A stretch of 29,729 bases of DNA, taken from CBFGTV01 sp965652145 (GTDB lineage Bacteria > Bacillota > Clostridia > Peptostreptococcales > Natronincolaceae). The notes beneath the pieces are model-generated. The model was not told where the DNA came from, searched no databases, and saw only the letters and a list, made by a program, of their open reading frames with translations. The stretch spans positions 1 to 29,729 of the forward strand of contig CBFGTV010000042.1 in assembly GCA_965652145.1 (NCBI GenBank). The letters run 5' to 3'. A program made the translations under genes and the position numbers. Below, piece after piece: positions 1-6,486 of this stretch. Each line of letters begins with the position of its first letter. Position 1 is the first letter of the stretch.

Positions 1-2
1 TT

Positions 3-269
3 GAAGATTTAAATCTAAAGGTTAAGGAAAAGGATATTCCCCTGGAGGTGATTGTAACCGGCAGCTTCATTTATGAAAATTTGAAAAACCGAGGGTTAAC
101 AGCTCAATGGCTGCTAAAGCGGTTAAATGATCAGGGCATACAAGATGTAAAAGAGGTTTATTATGCGACCCTGGATGACAATAATCAGCTCTATGCCGAT
201 TTATATCAGGATCACCTTGAAAAAAACAAACGAAATATGTCCGAGAGCGATCTTACCATAGAGGAATAA
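3..269 (+). CDS. DUF421 family membrane protein, C-terminal part (5' end outside window)
   Basis: The reading frame is open from the left edge, so only the last 88 codons are present. The visible part resembles the soluble C-terminal domain of DUF421 (YetF/YcaP-like) proteins: a strand ending in 'PLEVIVTGSFIYENL', then 'GLTAQWLLKRLNDQGI' and 'DVKEVYYATLDDNNQLYADL'. In this family an N-terminal membrane domain, not visible here, precedes this domain; the biochemical role is unknown. A GTG lies at position 48, but the homology-like sequence continues upstream of it, so it is internal and not the start. The gene ends just before a strong hairpin terminator, so it is the last gene of its transcript. 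Family assignment is from pattern memory of a short fragment. Confidence 0.6.
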   Translation, partial: EDLNLKVKEKDIPLEVIVTGSFIYENLKNRGLTAQWLLKRLNDQGIQDVKEVYYATLDDNNQLYADLYQDHLEKNKRNMSESDLTIEE

Positions 270-300
270 CACTCGGGACTTAAGGCCCGGGTGTTTTTTT
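270..300 (+). terminator. Rho-independent terminator after the DUF421 gene
   Basis: An 8-bp stem (CACTCGGG with CCCGGGTG, one G-U pair) closes an 8-base loop and is followed by seven T residues. It begins immediately after the stop codon. Confidence 0.9.
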
Positions 301-344
301 AAATTTAGTTTATTGTTTCTTAATTATTAATTAGGGTGATGATA

Positions 345-353
345 TGATATAAT
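345..353 (+). promoter_or_regulatory. Extended -10 promoter element for yqhQ-prmC
   Basis: TGATATAAT is a perfect extended -10 (TGn plus TATAAT) about 35 bases before the yqhQ start. No good -35 box is visible at 17 bases upstream, which is tolerated with an extended -10. The same nine bases recur ahead of prfA. Confidence 0.55.
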
Positions 354-388
354 ATTGATAATCAAACCAGCTTGAAAGGAAGAAATCT

Positions 389-1339
389 ATGGATAAAACG
401 ATTCAGCAGGCTCCACGGCCCACAAGTATTGGCGGGCAGGCCCTCATCGAAGGGGTGATGATGAAGGGCCCCAGGGAGGTGGCCATTGCTGTCAGAACTC
501 CTGACAATCAGATTACTGTAAAAAAAGAGGCAGTAACTGGCCTGACCAAAAAGCTAAAAATTAATAAAATCCCCTTTGTTAGGGGGGCGGTTGCCCTCAT
601 TGATTCCATGGTACTGGGCGTTCGATCCCTGACCTATTCTGCTGAACTGTTGGAGGAAAACACGGCTTCAGAGGAACCCGACAGGGTAGAGCAATTTTTA
701 AAGAAGATTTTTAAAGACAAGGCCAATGATGTAGTACTATATTTCTCTGTTTTTATTGCCCTTGTCATGTCGGTGGGAATTTTCATGTTGGGTCCCACCA
801 TGGTGGTGGGGCTGTTAAAGCACTTTATCAACAGTCACCTGCTGTTGAATTTAACAGAGGGCTTATTGCGGCTGGGCCTTTTCACCCTCTATGTGTATCT
901 AATCGCTAAGCTGGAAGACATGAGGCGAGTTTTTCAGTATCATGGTGCAGAGCATAAGGCCATTTATTGCTATGAGAATGGGGAAGAACTGACGGTAGAA
1001 AACACAAGAAAATATACAACGCTGCATCCCCGGTGCGGCACCAGCTTTCTTTTTATTGTTATGATGGTAAGCATGATCATGTTTTCACTGATTAGCTGGT
1101 CTAATATATGGATCAGATTAGCATCAAGGCTGGCATTACTGCCTCTCATTGCAGGGGTTTCCTACGAGATTATCCGGTTTGCTGGGAAAAGTCAATCACC
1201 AATCATGGCTTTGGTCAGCTATCCTGGAATGATGATGCAGAAGCTTACCACCCTGGAGCCCGACGACAGCCAACTTGAAGTAGCAATTGAAGCCTTAAAA
1301 AGTGTTCTGGTGGAAAATAAGGAGGAAATGGATTGGTAA
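389..1339 (+). CDS. yqhQ: YqhQ-like DUF1385 membrane protein
   Basis: This 316-residue protein matches the DUF1385/YqhQ family, often labelled 'putative metal-dependent enzyme' although no reaction is established. Seen in the sequence: the N-terminal 'GGQALIEGVMMKGP' block (residues 14-28), hydrophobic membrane segments around residues 115-140 and 150-172, the 'HGAEHKAIYCYENG' block, 'HPRCGTSFLF', and further hydrophobic segments at about 220-255. The conserved His/Glu/Cys residues in these blocks are the reason a metal has been suggested. The start at 389 has an AAGGAAG site about six bases upstream. The gene overlaps prmC by seven bases, so the two are translationally coupled; this pairing next to prmC/prfA is usual in Clostridia. 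Confidence 0.9.
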   Translation: MDKTIQQAPRPTSIGGQALIEGVMMKGPREVAIAVRTPDNQITVKKEAVTGLTKKLKINKIPFVRGAVALIDSMVLGVRSLTYSAELLEENTASEEPDRVEQFLKKIFKDKANDVVLYFSVFIALVMSVGIFMLGPTMVVGLLKHFINSHLLLNLTEGLLRLGLFTLYVYLIAKLEDMRRVFQYHGAEHKAIYCYENGEELTVENTRKYTTLHPRCGTSFLFIVMMVSMIMFSLISWSNIWIRLASRLALLPLIAGVSYEIIRFAGKSQSPIMALVSYPGMMMQKLTTLEPDDSQLEVAIEALKSVLVENKEEMDW

Positions 1340-2205
1340 CAGCAGCTCAATTAATTAAATTGGGTACAGAGGAGCTGAAAGGTTCAAGTATAGACACACC
1401 TCAGTTGGATGCTGAGGTGCTTCTATGTTATTTGCTAAATATTGAGCGTATTCAGCTCCATATTTACCCTGAAAGGGAAATTGCCCAGGAAATATGTCAA
1501 AAATTTTGGGAAGTCGTTGAGAAAAGAAAAAAACAGGTACCTGTACAATATTTGACGAATCGACAGGAGTTTATGGGGCTTGATTTTTATGTCGATCAAA
1601 GGGTGTTAATCCCCCGGGGAGACACTGAAATTTTGGTGGAGGAGGTACTGAGACTCTATCGGCAGGGGCTTTATTCAGAAAACGTCAAACTACTGGATTT
1701 AGGGACAGGAAGTGGTGCCATTGGCCTTAGTTTGGCCAAACTGATTGATCGAAGCCAGGTAACCTTGGTGGATATTTCAGCCGATGCCCTGGAGGTGGCC
1801 CAAATAAATGCTGATCTAATAGGGGTCTCCAACAAGGTTGAATTTTATCACGGCGATCTTTTTGAGGCCTTAAAAGGGGATCGGGCACATATGGATTTTC
1901 ATTTTGTCCTTTCAAATCCGCCTTATATTTCTCGGCGAGTGATCGAAACCTTATCCCCCCAGGTTAAGGAATATGAGCCCTACAACGCTCTGGATGGCGG
2001 CGAAGACGGACTGGATTTCTATAGAAAAATTGTTGAAAGGGCCATGGAATTTATCCTTCCAGGGGGCTGGCTGGTGGTTGAGATTGGATTTGATCAAGGG
2101 CCGGCTGTTAAGGAGCTGCTGGAGGCCCGGGGATTTCATGCAGTTGAAATTATAAGGGATTTAGCGGGGCTAGATAGGGTAGTAAAGGGTACCAAGCCCG
2201 CTTAA
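1333..2205 (+). CDS. prmC: Peptide chain release factor N5-glutamine methyltransferase PrmC
   Basis: PrmC methylates the glutamine of the GGQ motif in release factors RF1 and RF2, using S-adenosylmethionine, which improves peptide release in the cytoplasm. The 290-residue protein has an N-terminal helical domain (about 1-85) and a Rossmann methyltransferase domain with the SAM loop 'LDLGTGSGAIGLSL' and the diagnostic catalytic 'NPPY' motif. It starts with TTG at 1333, chosen because AGGAGG lies seven bases upstream at 1320-1325; no ATG is available in frame nearby. Its substrate gene prfA lies downstream, but here the two are separated by about 1.7 kb carrying three minus-strand genes, so prmC ends its own transcript at a hairpin. 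Confidence 0.95.
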   Translation: MVTAAQLIKLGTEELKGSSIDTPQLDAEVLLCYLLNIERIQLHIYPEREIAQEICQKFWEVVEKRKKQVPVQYLTNRQEFMGLDFYVDQRVLIPRGDTEILVEEVLRLYRQGLYSENVKLLDLGTGSGAIGLSLAKLIDRSQVTLVDISADALEVAQINADLIGVSNKVEFYHGDLFEALKGDRAHMDFHFVLSNPPYISRRVIETLSPQVKEYEPYNALDGGEDGLDFYRKIVERAMEFILPGGWLVVEIGFDQGPAVKELLEARGFHAVEIIRDLAGLDRVVKGTKPA

Positions 2206-2208
2206 AAT

Positions 2209-2254
2209 AATAAAGGCTGAGATCATGGAAAAGTTCAATGTCTCAGCTTTTATT
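2209..2254. terminator. Bidirectional terminator between prmC and the convergent zinc-ribbon gene
   Basis: AAAGGCTGAGA (2212-2222) pairs with TCTCAGCTTT (2241-2250) with one bulged G. T-rich sequence follows on the plus strand, and the minus strand also reads into a T-rich run, so it can serve both convergent genes. Confidence 0.75.
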
Positions 2255-2265
2255 GTGAAGCGAAG

Positions 2266-2475
2266 CTACTTAATTAGAAAATCAAGTATATTCCAGCCAT
2301 CAGAGGTTTGTCCACGGTATAATTCAGTGTAGCCGCACTTTTTACAGCTGATGGTAATAAATTTTTTATTTTGAATATCAAATATTTTGGCGAAATTTCC
2401 ACCCGTAGCCTGGAATTGATCACTTTCAAATCCAGTCCCCTTGCATTTGGGGCAAACATATTGCATCTTCTCCAT
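2266..2475 (-). CDS. Small zinc-ribbon protein (COG3478-like)
   Basis: This 69-residue protein has two CxxC knuckles, C8/C11 ('CPKC') and C44/C47 ('CKKC'), followed by 'GYTELY' and a terminal 'NILDFL'. This pattern fits the small family called predicted nucleic-acid-binding Zn-ribbon proteins (COG3478); the actual target is unknown. Start: ATG with AAGGAG about eight bases upstream on the minus strand. It lies downstream of the encapsulin gene in the same direction, but 133 bases and a hairpin (2554-2581) separate them and a TATAAT-like box (minus strand of 2517-2522) lies in the gap, so it is probably transcribed on its own. No functional link to the encapsulin is shown by the sequence. Confidence 0.75.
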   Translation of the reverse strand: MEKMQYVCPKCKGTGFESDQFQATGGNFAKIFDIQNKKFITISCKKCGYTELYRGQTSDGWNILDFLIK

Positions 2476-2553
2476 TGTTTCGGCTCCTTTCCCTTAAATT
2501 GGTACATCTATTGTATATTATATGGCAATCTCAAGGCTGATATGTAACGTTAA

Positions 2554-2581
2554 GGCACAGGACATTGAAATATCCTGTGCC
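2554..2581 (-). terminator. Hairpin terminator downstream of the encapsulin gene
   Basis: Perfect 9-bp arms GGCACAGGA / TCCTGTGCC with a 10-base loop. On the minus strand the following T run is short and broken, so termination may be partial and allow some read-through into the zinc-ribbon gene. Confidence 0.55.
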
Positions 2582-2608
2582 TATATTATTAAACCTATGC
2601 AAGAGCCT

Positions 2609-3400
2609 TTAGAGGGTTAAGTGAATGATAATGTCTGGGTTTAATACTCTGAAGGTAAAGGATTCAGTAATAAATAGTCTAACCTTGTGCAAATCATGGC
2701 CCTCATAGCCAATGCTGAAATCCTGGCCGATGGTCATTTCTAAATCCTCATGATCATAGGGCACAAGCAGGGCATCCTCCAGGGTGGGAGCATAGATAAT
2801 TTTGCTGCCTAATAGTTCCTCAATGGTTTTTTTCAGTGGATAGCCAGCCGCAATCATATTGATTCGCTTCCAGCCTTCATCCCCCACGATCAGACTATAG
2901 GGGCCGGCAACATAAGCAGATTTTAATAATAGCATTCCCTTGGAAATGGCCTCCATAATACTGCCGGCATCATCGCCAAGCTCAAGCTGTTGTGAAGCCG
3001 CCTCCACCAGGCCGTCAATCTGGCCGTCTATGTATCCGTTATAAATAGCACTTTCTTCGAATAGGGCTATTTTTTCTGCGGCTTCCTCTAGGGGTGATAA
3101 GTCGGCATCCTTGGCGCCACGGATAATGTTATCCATTTCCCAACGATCAAGCTCAAAAACAATACGGGTCTCCACCAAGGGCTGTACATTATAAATACCG
3201 CTGGTGACCTCGCCGGTTCTTTCCTCAAGCAGTCTCAGTCTTCCCTTGGGTACAGCATTATAATTCCAGCCTTTAGGCCCTTCAACCTTTACAACGCGAC
3301 GGGCAGAAAGGTGGTTTTTGAGAACCTCGGCAGCCTTTGCTTCTATTTCATTCCAGGCTTCCTGTGTTAAAGGAGCTAAAGATTTTTTTAACATATCCAT
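2609..3400 (-). CDS. Family 1 encapsulin nanocompartment shell protein
   Basis: Encapsulins have the HK97 phage-capsid fold and self-assemble into icosahedral shells about 20-25 nm across that enclose cargo enzymes. The 263-residue length and the N-terminal 'MDMLKKSLAPLTQEAW' match the family 1 (linocin M18/Thermotoga-type) shell, as do 'ARRVVKVEGPKGW', 'VFELDRWEMDN' and the C-terminal 'ESFTFRVLNP'. W87 lies in the 'DRWE' motif near the position reported to bind flavin in the Thermotoga maritima shell. Start: an ATG six codons upstream (3418) overlaps the cargo stop codon, but a strong GGGGGAGG lies inside those codons and eight bases before the ATG at 3400, so 3400 is the likely start. The cargo gene is directly upstream, giving a two-gene operon. 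Family identity is very secure; particle size and flavin are inferred. Confidence 0.93.
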   Translation of the reverse strand: MDMLKKSLAPLTQEAWNEIEAKAAEVLKNHLSARRVVKVEGPKGWNYNAVPKGRLRLLEERTGEVTSGIYNVQPLVETRIVFELDRWEMDNIIRGAKDADLSPLEEAAEKIALFEESAIYNGYIDGQIDGLVEAASQQLELGDDAGSIMEAISKGMLLLKSAYVAGPYSLIVGDEGWKRINMIAAGYPLKKTIEELLGSKIIYAPTLEDALLVPYDHEDLEMTIGQDFSIGYEGHDLHKVRLFITESFTFRVLNPDIIIHLTL

Positions 3401-3417
3401 GTCGTTTTCCTCCCCCA

Positions 3418-3759
3418 TTATTTTAAGTTTCCGATATTTAAACCTGATGAACCGGTTTTTTCATCCTGTTCATCGCCATGATCTCCCACAATAGGACCAT
3501 CCTTAAACAAAATATTTCTCAGCTGATCATCCCAGGCAGGCATATTTCTCCTGAGCCACTCCAGAGTAACACAGGCATGTTCAATCTCTTCATCACGGTT
3601 ATGGGCCAGTATTTCCTTCAGCTGGGGGTCGGTAGTAACGGCCACCCTTTGATTATACCAATCTATCGCCTCTACTTCCTCCTTCAGACTGTTTAAAGCC
3701 CTCATGATGTCCTTGGTTTTTTCGTCTAGCTTTTCCGCTGGTTCATGGTAATTTGACAT
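3418..3759 (-). CDS. Encapsulated ferritin-like protein (EncFtn cargo)
   Basis: EncFtn proteins oxidise Fe2+ inside encapsulin shells so that iron is stored as mineral. The 113-residue protein has two helices holding the ferroxidase residues in the spacing known from Rhodospirillum rubrum EncFtn: E28 (with E27 and E30 as possible entry-site ligands), W34-Y35, and E58/H61 in 'DEEIEH'. After a charged, flexible linker (about 88-103) the protein ends in 'GSSGLNIGNLK', which matches the encapsulin targeting peptide type (L-x-x-G-x-L). Start ATG 3759 has GGGAGG seven bases upstream. Its stop codon overlaps the upstream in-frame ATG of the shell gene (TAATG), showing tight coupling. Length and motif order agree with the family; the function is by homology. 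Confidence 0.92.
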   Translation of the reverse strand: MSNYHEPAEKLDEKTKDIMRALNSLKEEVEAIDWYNQRVAVTTDPQLKEILAHNRDEEIEHACVTLEWLRRNMPAWDDQLRNILFKDGPIVGDHGDEQDEKTGSSGLNIGNLK

Positions 3760-3838
3760 ACGAAAACCTCCCTCTAATATTCAATACAAATAACAATTAC
3801 CCTTAATACTATTATAAATAACATCATTGAATTTCGCA

Positions 3839-3852
3839 TTATAATATTATAA
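3839..3852. promoter_or_regulatory. Perfect 14-bp palindrome, possible repressor site for the encapsulin operon
   Basis: TTATAATATTATAA is a perfect 7+7 inverted repeat about 80-93 bases before the cargo start and contains a TATAAT box on the minus strand. It resembles the PerR box (TTATAAT-n-ATTATAA) but lacks the central spacer base. In AT-rich spacer DNA this could arise by chance. Confidence 0.35.
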
Positions 3853-3896
3853 AATTTTACGATTATGGTAAAAAAATATAATAGAGAAGAAGAGGA

Positions 3897-3926
3897 ATGG
3901 CAAAAGCTATATAATTATGATATAAT
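3897..3926 (+). promoter_or_regulatory. Promoter of prfA
   Basis: ATGGCA (3897-3902, 4 of 6 to the -35 consensus), 18 bases, then TATAAT (3921-3926) preceded by TGA, giving an extended -10. It lies about 40 bases before the prfA start and is divergent from the encapsulin operon. Confidence 0.6.
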
Positions 3927-3966
3927 ATTTAGATGTCTAAAATAATCGTGGTTGAGGTGAAACATC

Positions 3967-5037
3967 ATGCTAGATAAGCTAGCTTTTTTGGAAGAGAAGC
4001 ATATTGATTTGAGTAAAAAGATCAGTGACCCAGACGTAATCAGTAATCAAAACGAGTGGAAAAAATTAGTAAAAGAACATGCAGAGCTAGACCCAATCGT
4101 AGAAAAATACAAAGAATATAAGCAGGCTCAATCAGCCATGGAAGAAGCAAAGGAAATTTTGTATGATAAAACCGCCGACGGCGAGCTGAGGGAAATGGCA
4201 AAGCTGGAGATGGAAGAAATGCAGGAAGCCATGGAAAGGCTTGAGAGTGAACTGACCATTCTGTTATTACCCAAGGACCCTAACGATGAAAAGAATGTAA
4301 TTGTTGAAATTCGTGCCGGTGCTGGAGGGGACGAGGCAGGTCTTTTTGCAGCGGTACTCTTTAGAATGTATACCCGATATGCCGAGCGACAAAATTGGAA
4401 AACAGAAATGATGAGCGTTAATGAAACCGGTGTAGGGGGCTACAAAGAGGTTATCTTTATGATTAAAGGAAAAGGTGCCTACTCAAAGCTAAAATATGAA
4501 AGCGGTGCCCATCGGGTACAGAGAATCCCCACCACCGAATCTGGAGGAAGAATTCATACCTCCACTGCAACGGTGGCCGTATTGCCTGAAGTAGATGATG
4601 TGGAGTTTGAAATTAATCCCAATGAATTACGAATCGATGTATTTCGATCCTCCGGATCAGGCGGACAAAGTGTTAACACCACCGACTCTGCCGTCAGAGT
4701 CACCCATTTACCCACAGGCATGGTAGTTTCCTGTCAAGATGAGAAATCTCAACACAAAAACAAGGAAAAGGCCATTATGATTCTGAAATCCCGGCTGATG
4801 GATAAGCTAATTCAAGAGCAGCAGGCGGAAATTGCGGAAAACAGGAAGAGTCAGGTGGGTACCGGTGACAGAAGCGAAAGAATCCGAACCTATAATTATC
4901 CCCAGGGAAGAATAACAGATCACAGGATTAATATGACGATCTATAAGCTGGATGCGTTTTTAGATGGTGAAATAGAAGAGATGCTTGATGCCCTGATAAC
5001 TTCTGATCAGGCTGAAAAGCTTAAACAAGTACAATAA
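3967..5037 (+). CDS. prfA: Peptide chain release factor 1
   Basis: RF1 recognises UAA and UAG stop codons on the ribosome and triggers release of the finished protein. The 356-residue length is typical. Motifs: the GAGGDEA stretch (117-123), the PxT anticodon-like tripeptide as P188-T189-T190 in 'RIPTTES' (RF2 would have SPF), and the catalytic GGQ at 232-234 in 'SGSGGQSVNTTDS', the site methylated by PrmC. The C-terminal 'RSERIRTYNYPQGRITDHR' is also characteristic. The start ATG has a GAGGTG site about seven bases upstream. It has its own extended -10 promoter and a terminator, so it is a single-gene transcript here, split from yqhQ-prmC by the encapsulin group. Confidence 0.97.
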   Translation: MLDKLAFLEEKHIDLSKKISDPDVISNQNEWKKLVKEHAELDPIVEKYKEYKQAQSAMEEAKEILYDKTADGELREMAKLEMEEMQEAMERLESELTILLLPKDPNDEKNVIVEIRAGAGGDEAGLFAAVLFRMYTRYAERQNWKTEMMSVNETGVGGYKEVIFMIKGKGAYSKLKYESGAHRVQRIPTTESGGRIHTSTATVAVLPEVDDVEFEINPNELRIDVFRSSGSGGQSVNTTDSAVRVTHLPTGMVVSCQDEKSQHKNKEKAIMILKSRLMDKLIQEQQAEIAENRKSQVGTGDRSERIRTYNYPQGRITDHRINMTIYKLDAFLDGEIEEMLDALITSDQAEKLKQVQ

Positions 5038-5050
5038 TTTTAAGGTCGGG

Positions 5051-5082
5051 AAGGTGAGCGAATTATATGCTTACCTTTTTTT
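5051..5082 (+). terminator. Rho-independent terminator of prfA
   Basis: AAGGTGAGC (5051-5059) pairs with GCTTACCTT (5069-5077) with one G-U pair and runs into a T tract, shortly after the prfA stop. Confidence 0.85.
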
Positions 5083-5193
5083 ACTTCCAACGGCTGTGGA
5101 AATTATATATTAAGGAATTCCCCCTTTTAATGATAATTCCAAGTTTTCTTTAATATATTAGAAAGAGATGGCTCGGTTAAGGGGGAGATGCAA

Positions 5194-5931
5194 TTGAGCA
5201 GCTTGATGAAAACAACCTTAATAGGATTTTTCGTGGGAATTGTGGGCACGGGGGCTGGCGGTTCTGTGGCGTTTGTTCTGAAGAACCCCTCCAAAAAATT
5301 TCTTAGTAGTGTTATTGGACTATCGAGTGGCTTAATGCTGGCAATTGTCACCTTTGAGCTGTTACCCGAAGCCTTTATGCTGGGGGGAGTTCTACCTACA
5401 ATAGCAGGTCTGGGAGTGGGAGGACTGGTTGCCTCGTTATTGGATGAGTTTATTTCAAGACTGGCTTATATAAAAAGAAGACAAGGGAAAGGCTATTTAA
5501 AGGCAGGAATTTTATTGGGAATCGGAATCGCAATGCACAATTTCCCTGAAGGCCTGGCCATTGGTTCAGGCTTTATGGCTCAACAGCGCTTGGGTATAGG
5601 GCTGGCCATTGTCATTGCCCTTCATAATATGCCAGAAGGAATTGCCATGGCAACACCCATGAGGGTGGGTGGCTATTCGGCGCCCAGGGCCTTTCTTATT
5701 ACCCTGTTGGCTGGTGCGCCGATGGGGATCGGAGCCTATTTAGGGGGGCTGATAGGGGCCTACGCCTATGGTTTCATTGGCTTGTGCCTGGCCTTTGCCG
5801 GGGGAACGATGCTTTTTATTACCTTTGGAGAGCTGCTGCCCAAGGGGAAGGAATTGGATGGAAGCAGAATTTCCACCTATTTTGCCATAATTGGCTTTAT
5901 GCTGGGGGTTTTCATATCAAAAAGCTTTTAG
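5194..5931 (+). CDS. ZIP family divalent metal transporter
   Basis: ZIP proteins bring divalent metals such as Zn2+, Fe2+ or Mn2+ into the cytoplasm. This protein of about 245 residues is almost entirely hydrophobic, with some eight membrane segments, and carries both metal-site signatures: 'HNFPEGLAIG' in the fourth and 'HNMPEGIAMA' in the fifth segment, as in GufA/ZupT-type members. Start choice: an in-frame ATG at 5188 directly abuts the GGGGGAG ribosome site with no spacing, so the TTG at 5194, six bases after it, is the better start. No promoter was identified in front of it; a prfA terminator lies upstream. The metal cannot be read from the sequence; nearness to an iron-storage operon is suggestive only. 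Confidence 0.88.
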   Translation: MSSLMKTTLIGFFVGIVGTGAGGSVAFVLKNPSKKFLSSVIGLSSGLMLAIVTFELLPEAFMLGGVLPTIAGLGVGGLVASLLDEFISRLAYIKRRQGKGYLKAGILLGIGIAMHNFPEGLAIGSGFMAQQRLGIGLAIVIALHNMPEGIAMATPMRVGGYSAPRAFLITLLAGAPMGIGAYLGGLIGAYAYGFIGLCLAFAGGTMLFITFGELLPKGKELDGSRISTYFAIIGFMLGVFISKSF

Positions 5932-5937
5932 TTTCCA

Positions 5938-5966
5938 TTGTTAAAGTACATAATTTTGTATAAAAT
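5938..5966 (+). promoter_or_regulatory. Promoter of the FHA-rodA-PBP operon
   Basis: TTGTTA (5938-5943), 17 bases, TAAAAT (5961-5966). It implies a transcript leader of about 70 bases before the FHA gene at 6045. Confidence 0.55.
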
Positions 5967-5975
5967 AAGATAAAC

Positions 5976-6007
5976 GAGGGAATACCCTTGCTGTGGTGAA
6001 AACACAG
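5976..6007 (+). other. Structured leader of the FHA operon (unassigned)
   Basis: Within the predicted 5' leader, GGG-AATA-CCC (5978-5987) is followed by CTGTG (5991-5995) pairing with CACAG (6003-6007) around GTGAAAA. No known riboswitch class was recognised with confidence. Confidence 0.3.
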
Positions 6008-6044
6008 TTATTGGGAATTAAGCCGAAAGTCGAAGGTGATTTTA

Positions 6045-6485
6045 ATGTTTGAGATTCTCTCATGGATTATTCGATATGCTTTTATTGGTTTAATCTATTA
6101 TTTTATTTACAGTGTCATTCGGCTAATCTATTTAGATATTCAATCAATAGCCAAACGAGGCAAAAAAGGGCAGGAGGGTGCCTATCTGAAGCTGGTTAAT
6201 CGGAAGGATAGACTTGATTTTGAAATACATGAGTTTTATGATTTAAAGGAAATCACCACCGTTGGCCGGAATAAGGAGAATGATATTATCTTGATGGACA
6301 AGTATATTTCGTCCTTCCATTGTAAGATTACCATGGATGAAGGGGCCTACTTTCTTGAGGACCTGGAGAGTGTCAATGGAACCTATTTAAACAGTACTAA
6401 AATACAGGATGTTGTAGAGCTGAAAAATGGTGATCGAATTGGTTTTGGTCAGGTGGAATTCCTGTTCGTAAAAGAGGTGGATTAA
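6045..6485 (+). CDS. Membrane-anchored FHA domain protein
   Basis: FHA domains bind phosphothreonine in partner proteins. This protein of about 146 residues has one N-terminal membrane segment (about residues 5-28), a short charged linker and an FHA domain in the C-terminal half with the invariant features: 'TVGRNKENDI' (Gly-Arg), 'ISSFHCKI' (Ser-x-x-His) and 'SVNGTYLN' (Asn-Gly). Start: ATG 6045 with GAAGGTG six bases upstream is preferred over an in-frame GTG at 6036 that overlaps that site. It is separated by one base from a FtsW/RodA gene and begins an operon with it and a PBP gene; this trio echoes the FhaB-RodA-PbpA order of actinobacteria. A role in phospho-dependent control of wall synthesis is inferred; no kinase gene is in the window. 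Confidence 0.88.
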   Translation: MFEILSWIIRYAFIGLIYYFIYSVIRLIYLDIQSIAKRGKKGQEGAYLKLVNRKDRLDFEIHEFYDLKEITTVGRNKENDIILMDKYISSFHCKITMDEGAYFLEDLESVNGTYLNSTKIQDVVELKNGDRIGFGQVEFLFVKEVD

Positions 6486-6486
6486 A

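Noticed and set aside
3418..3418. Encapsulin start at the upstream ATG overlapping the cargo stop codon
   Set aside because: The strong ribosome site GGGGGAGG lies downstream of that ATG and correctly spaced for the ATG at 3400, which also gives the standard family N-terminus.
2266..3759. Zinc-ribbon protein as a third component of the encapsulin system
   Set aside because: It lacks a targeting peptide, is separated by a hairpin and probable own promoter, and belongs to a family found widely without encapsulins.
5976..6035. Resemblance of the FHA-operon leader to parts of the cobalamin riboswitch (GGGAA, GGTGAAAA, AAGCCGAAAGTC)
   Set aside because: The leader is only about 70 bases, the conserved core and order of motifs are missing, and the downstream genes have no cobalamin connection.
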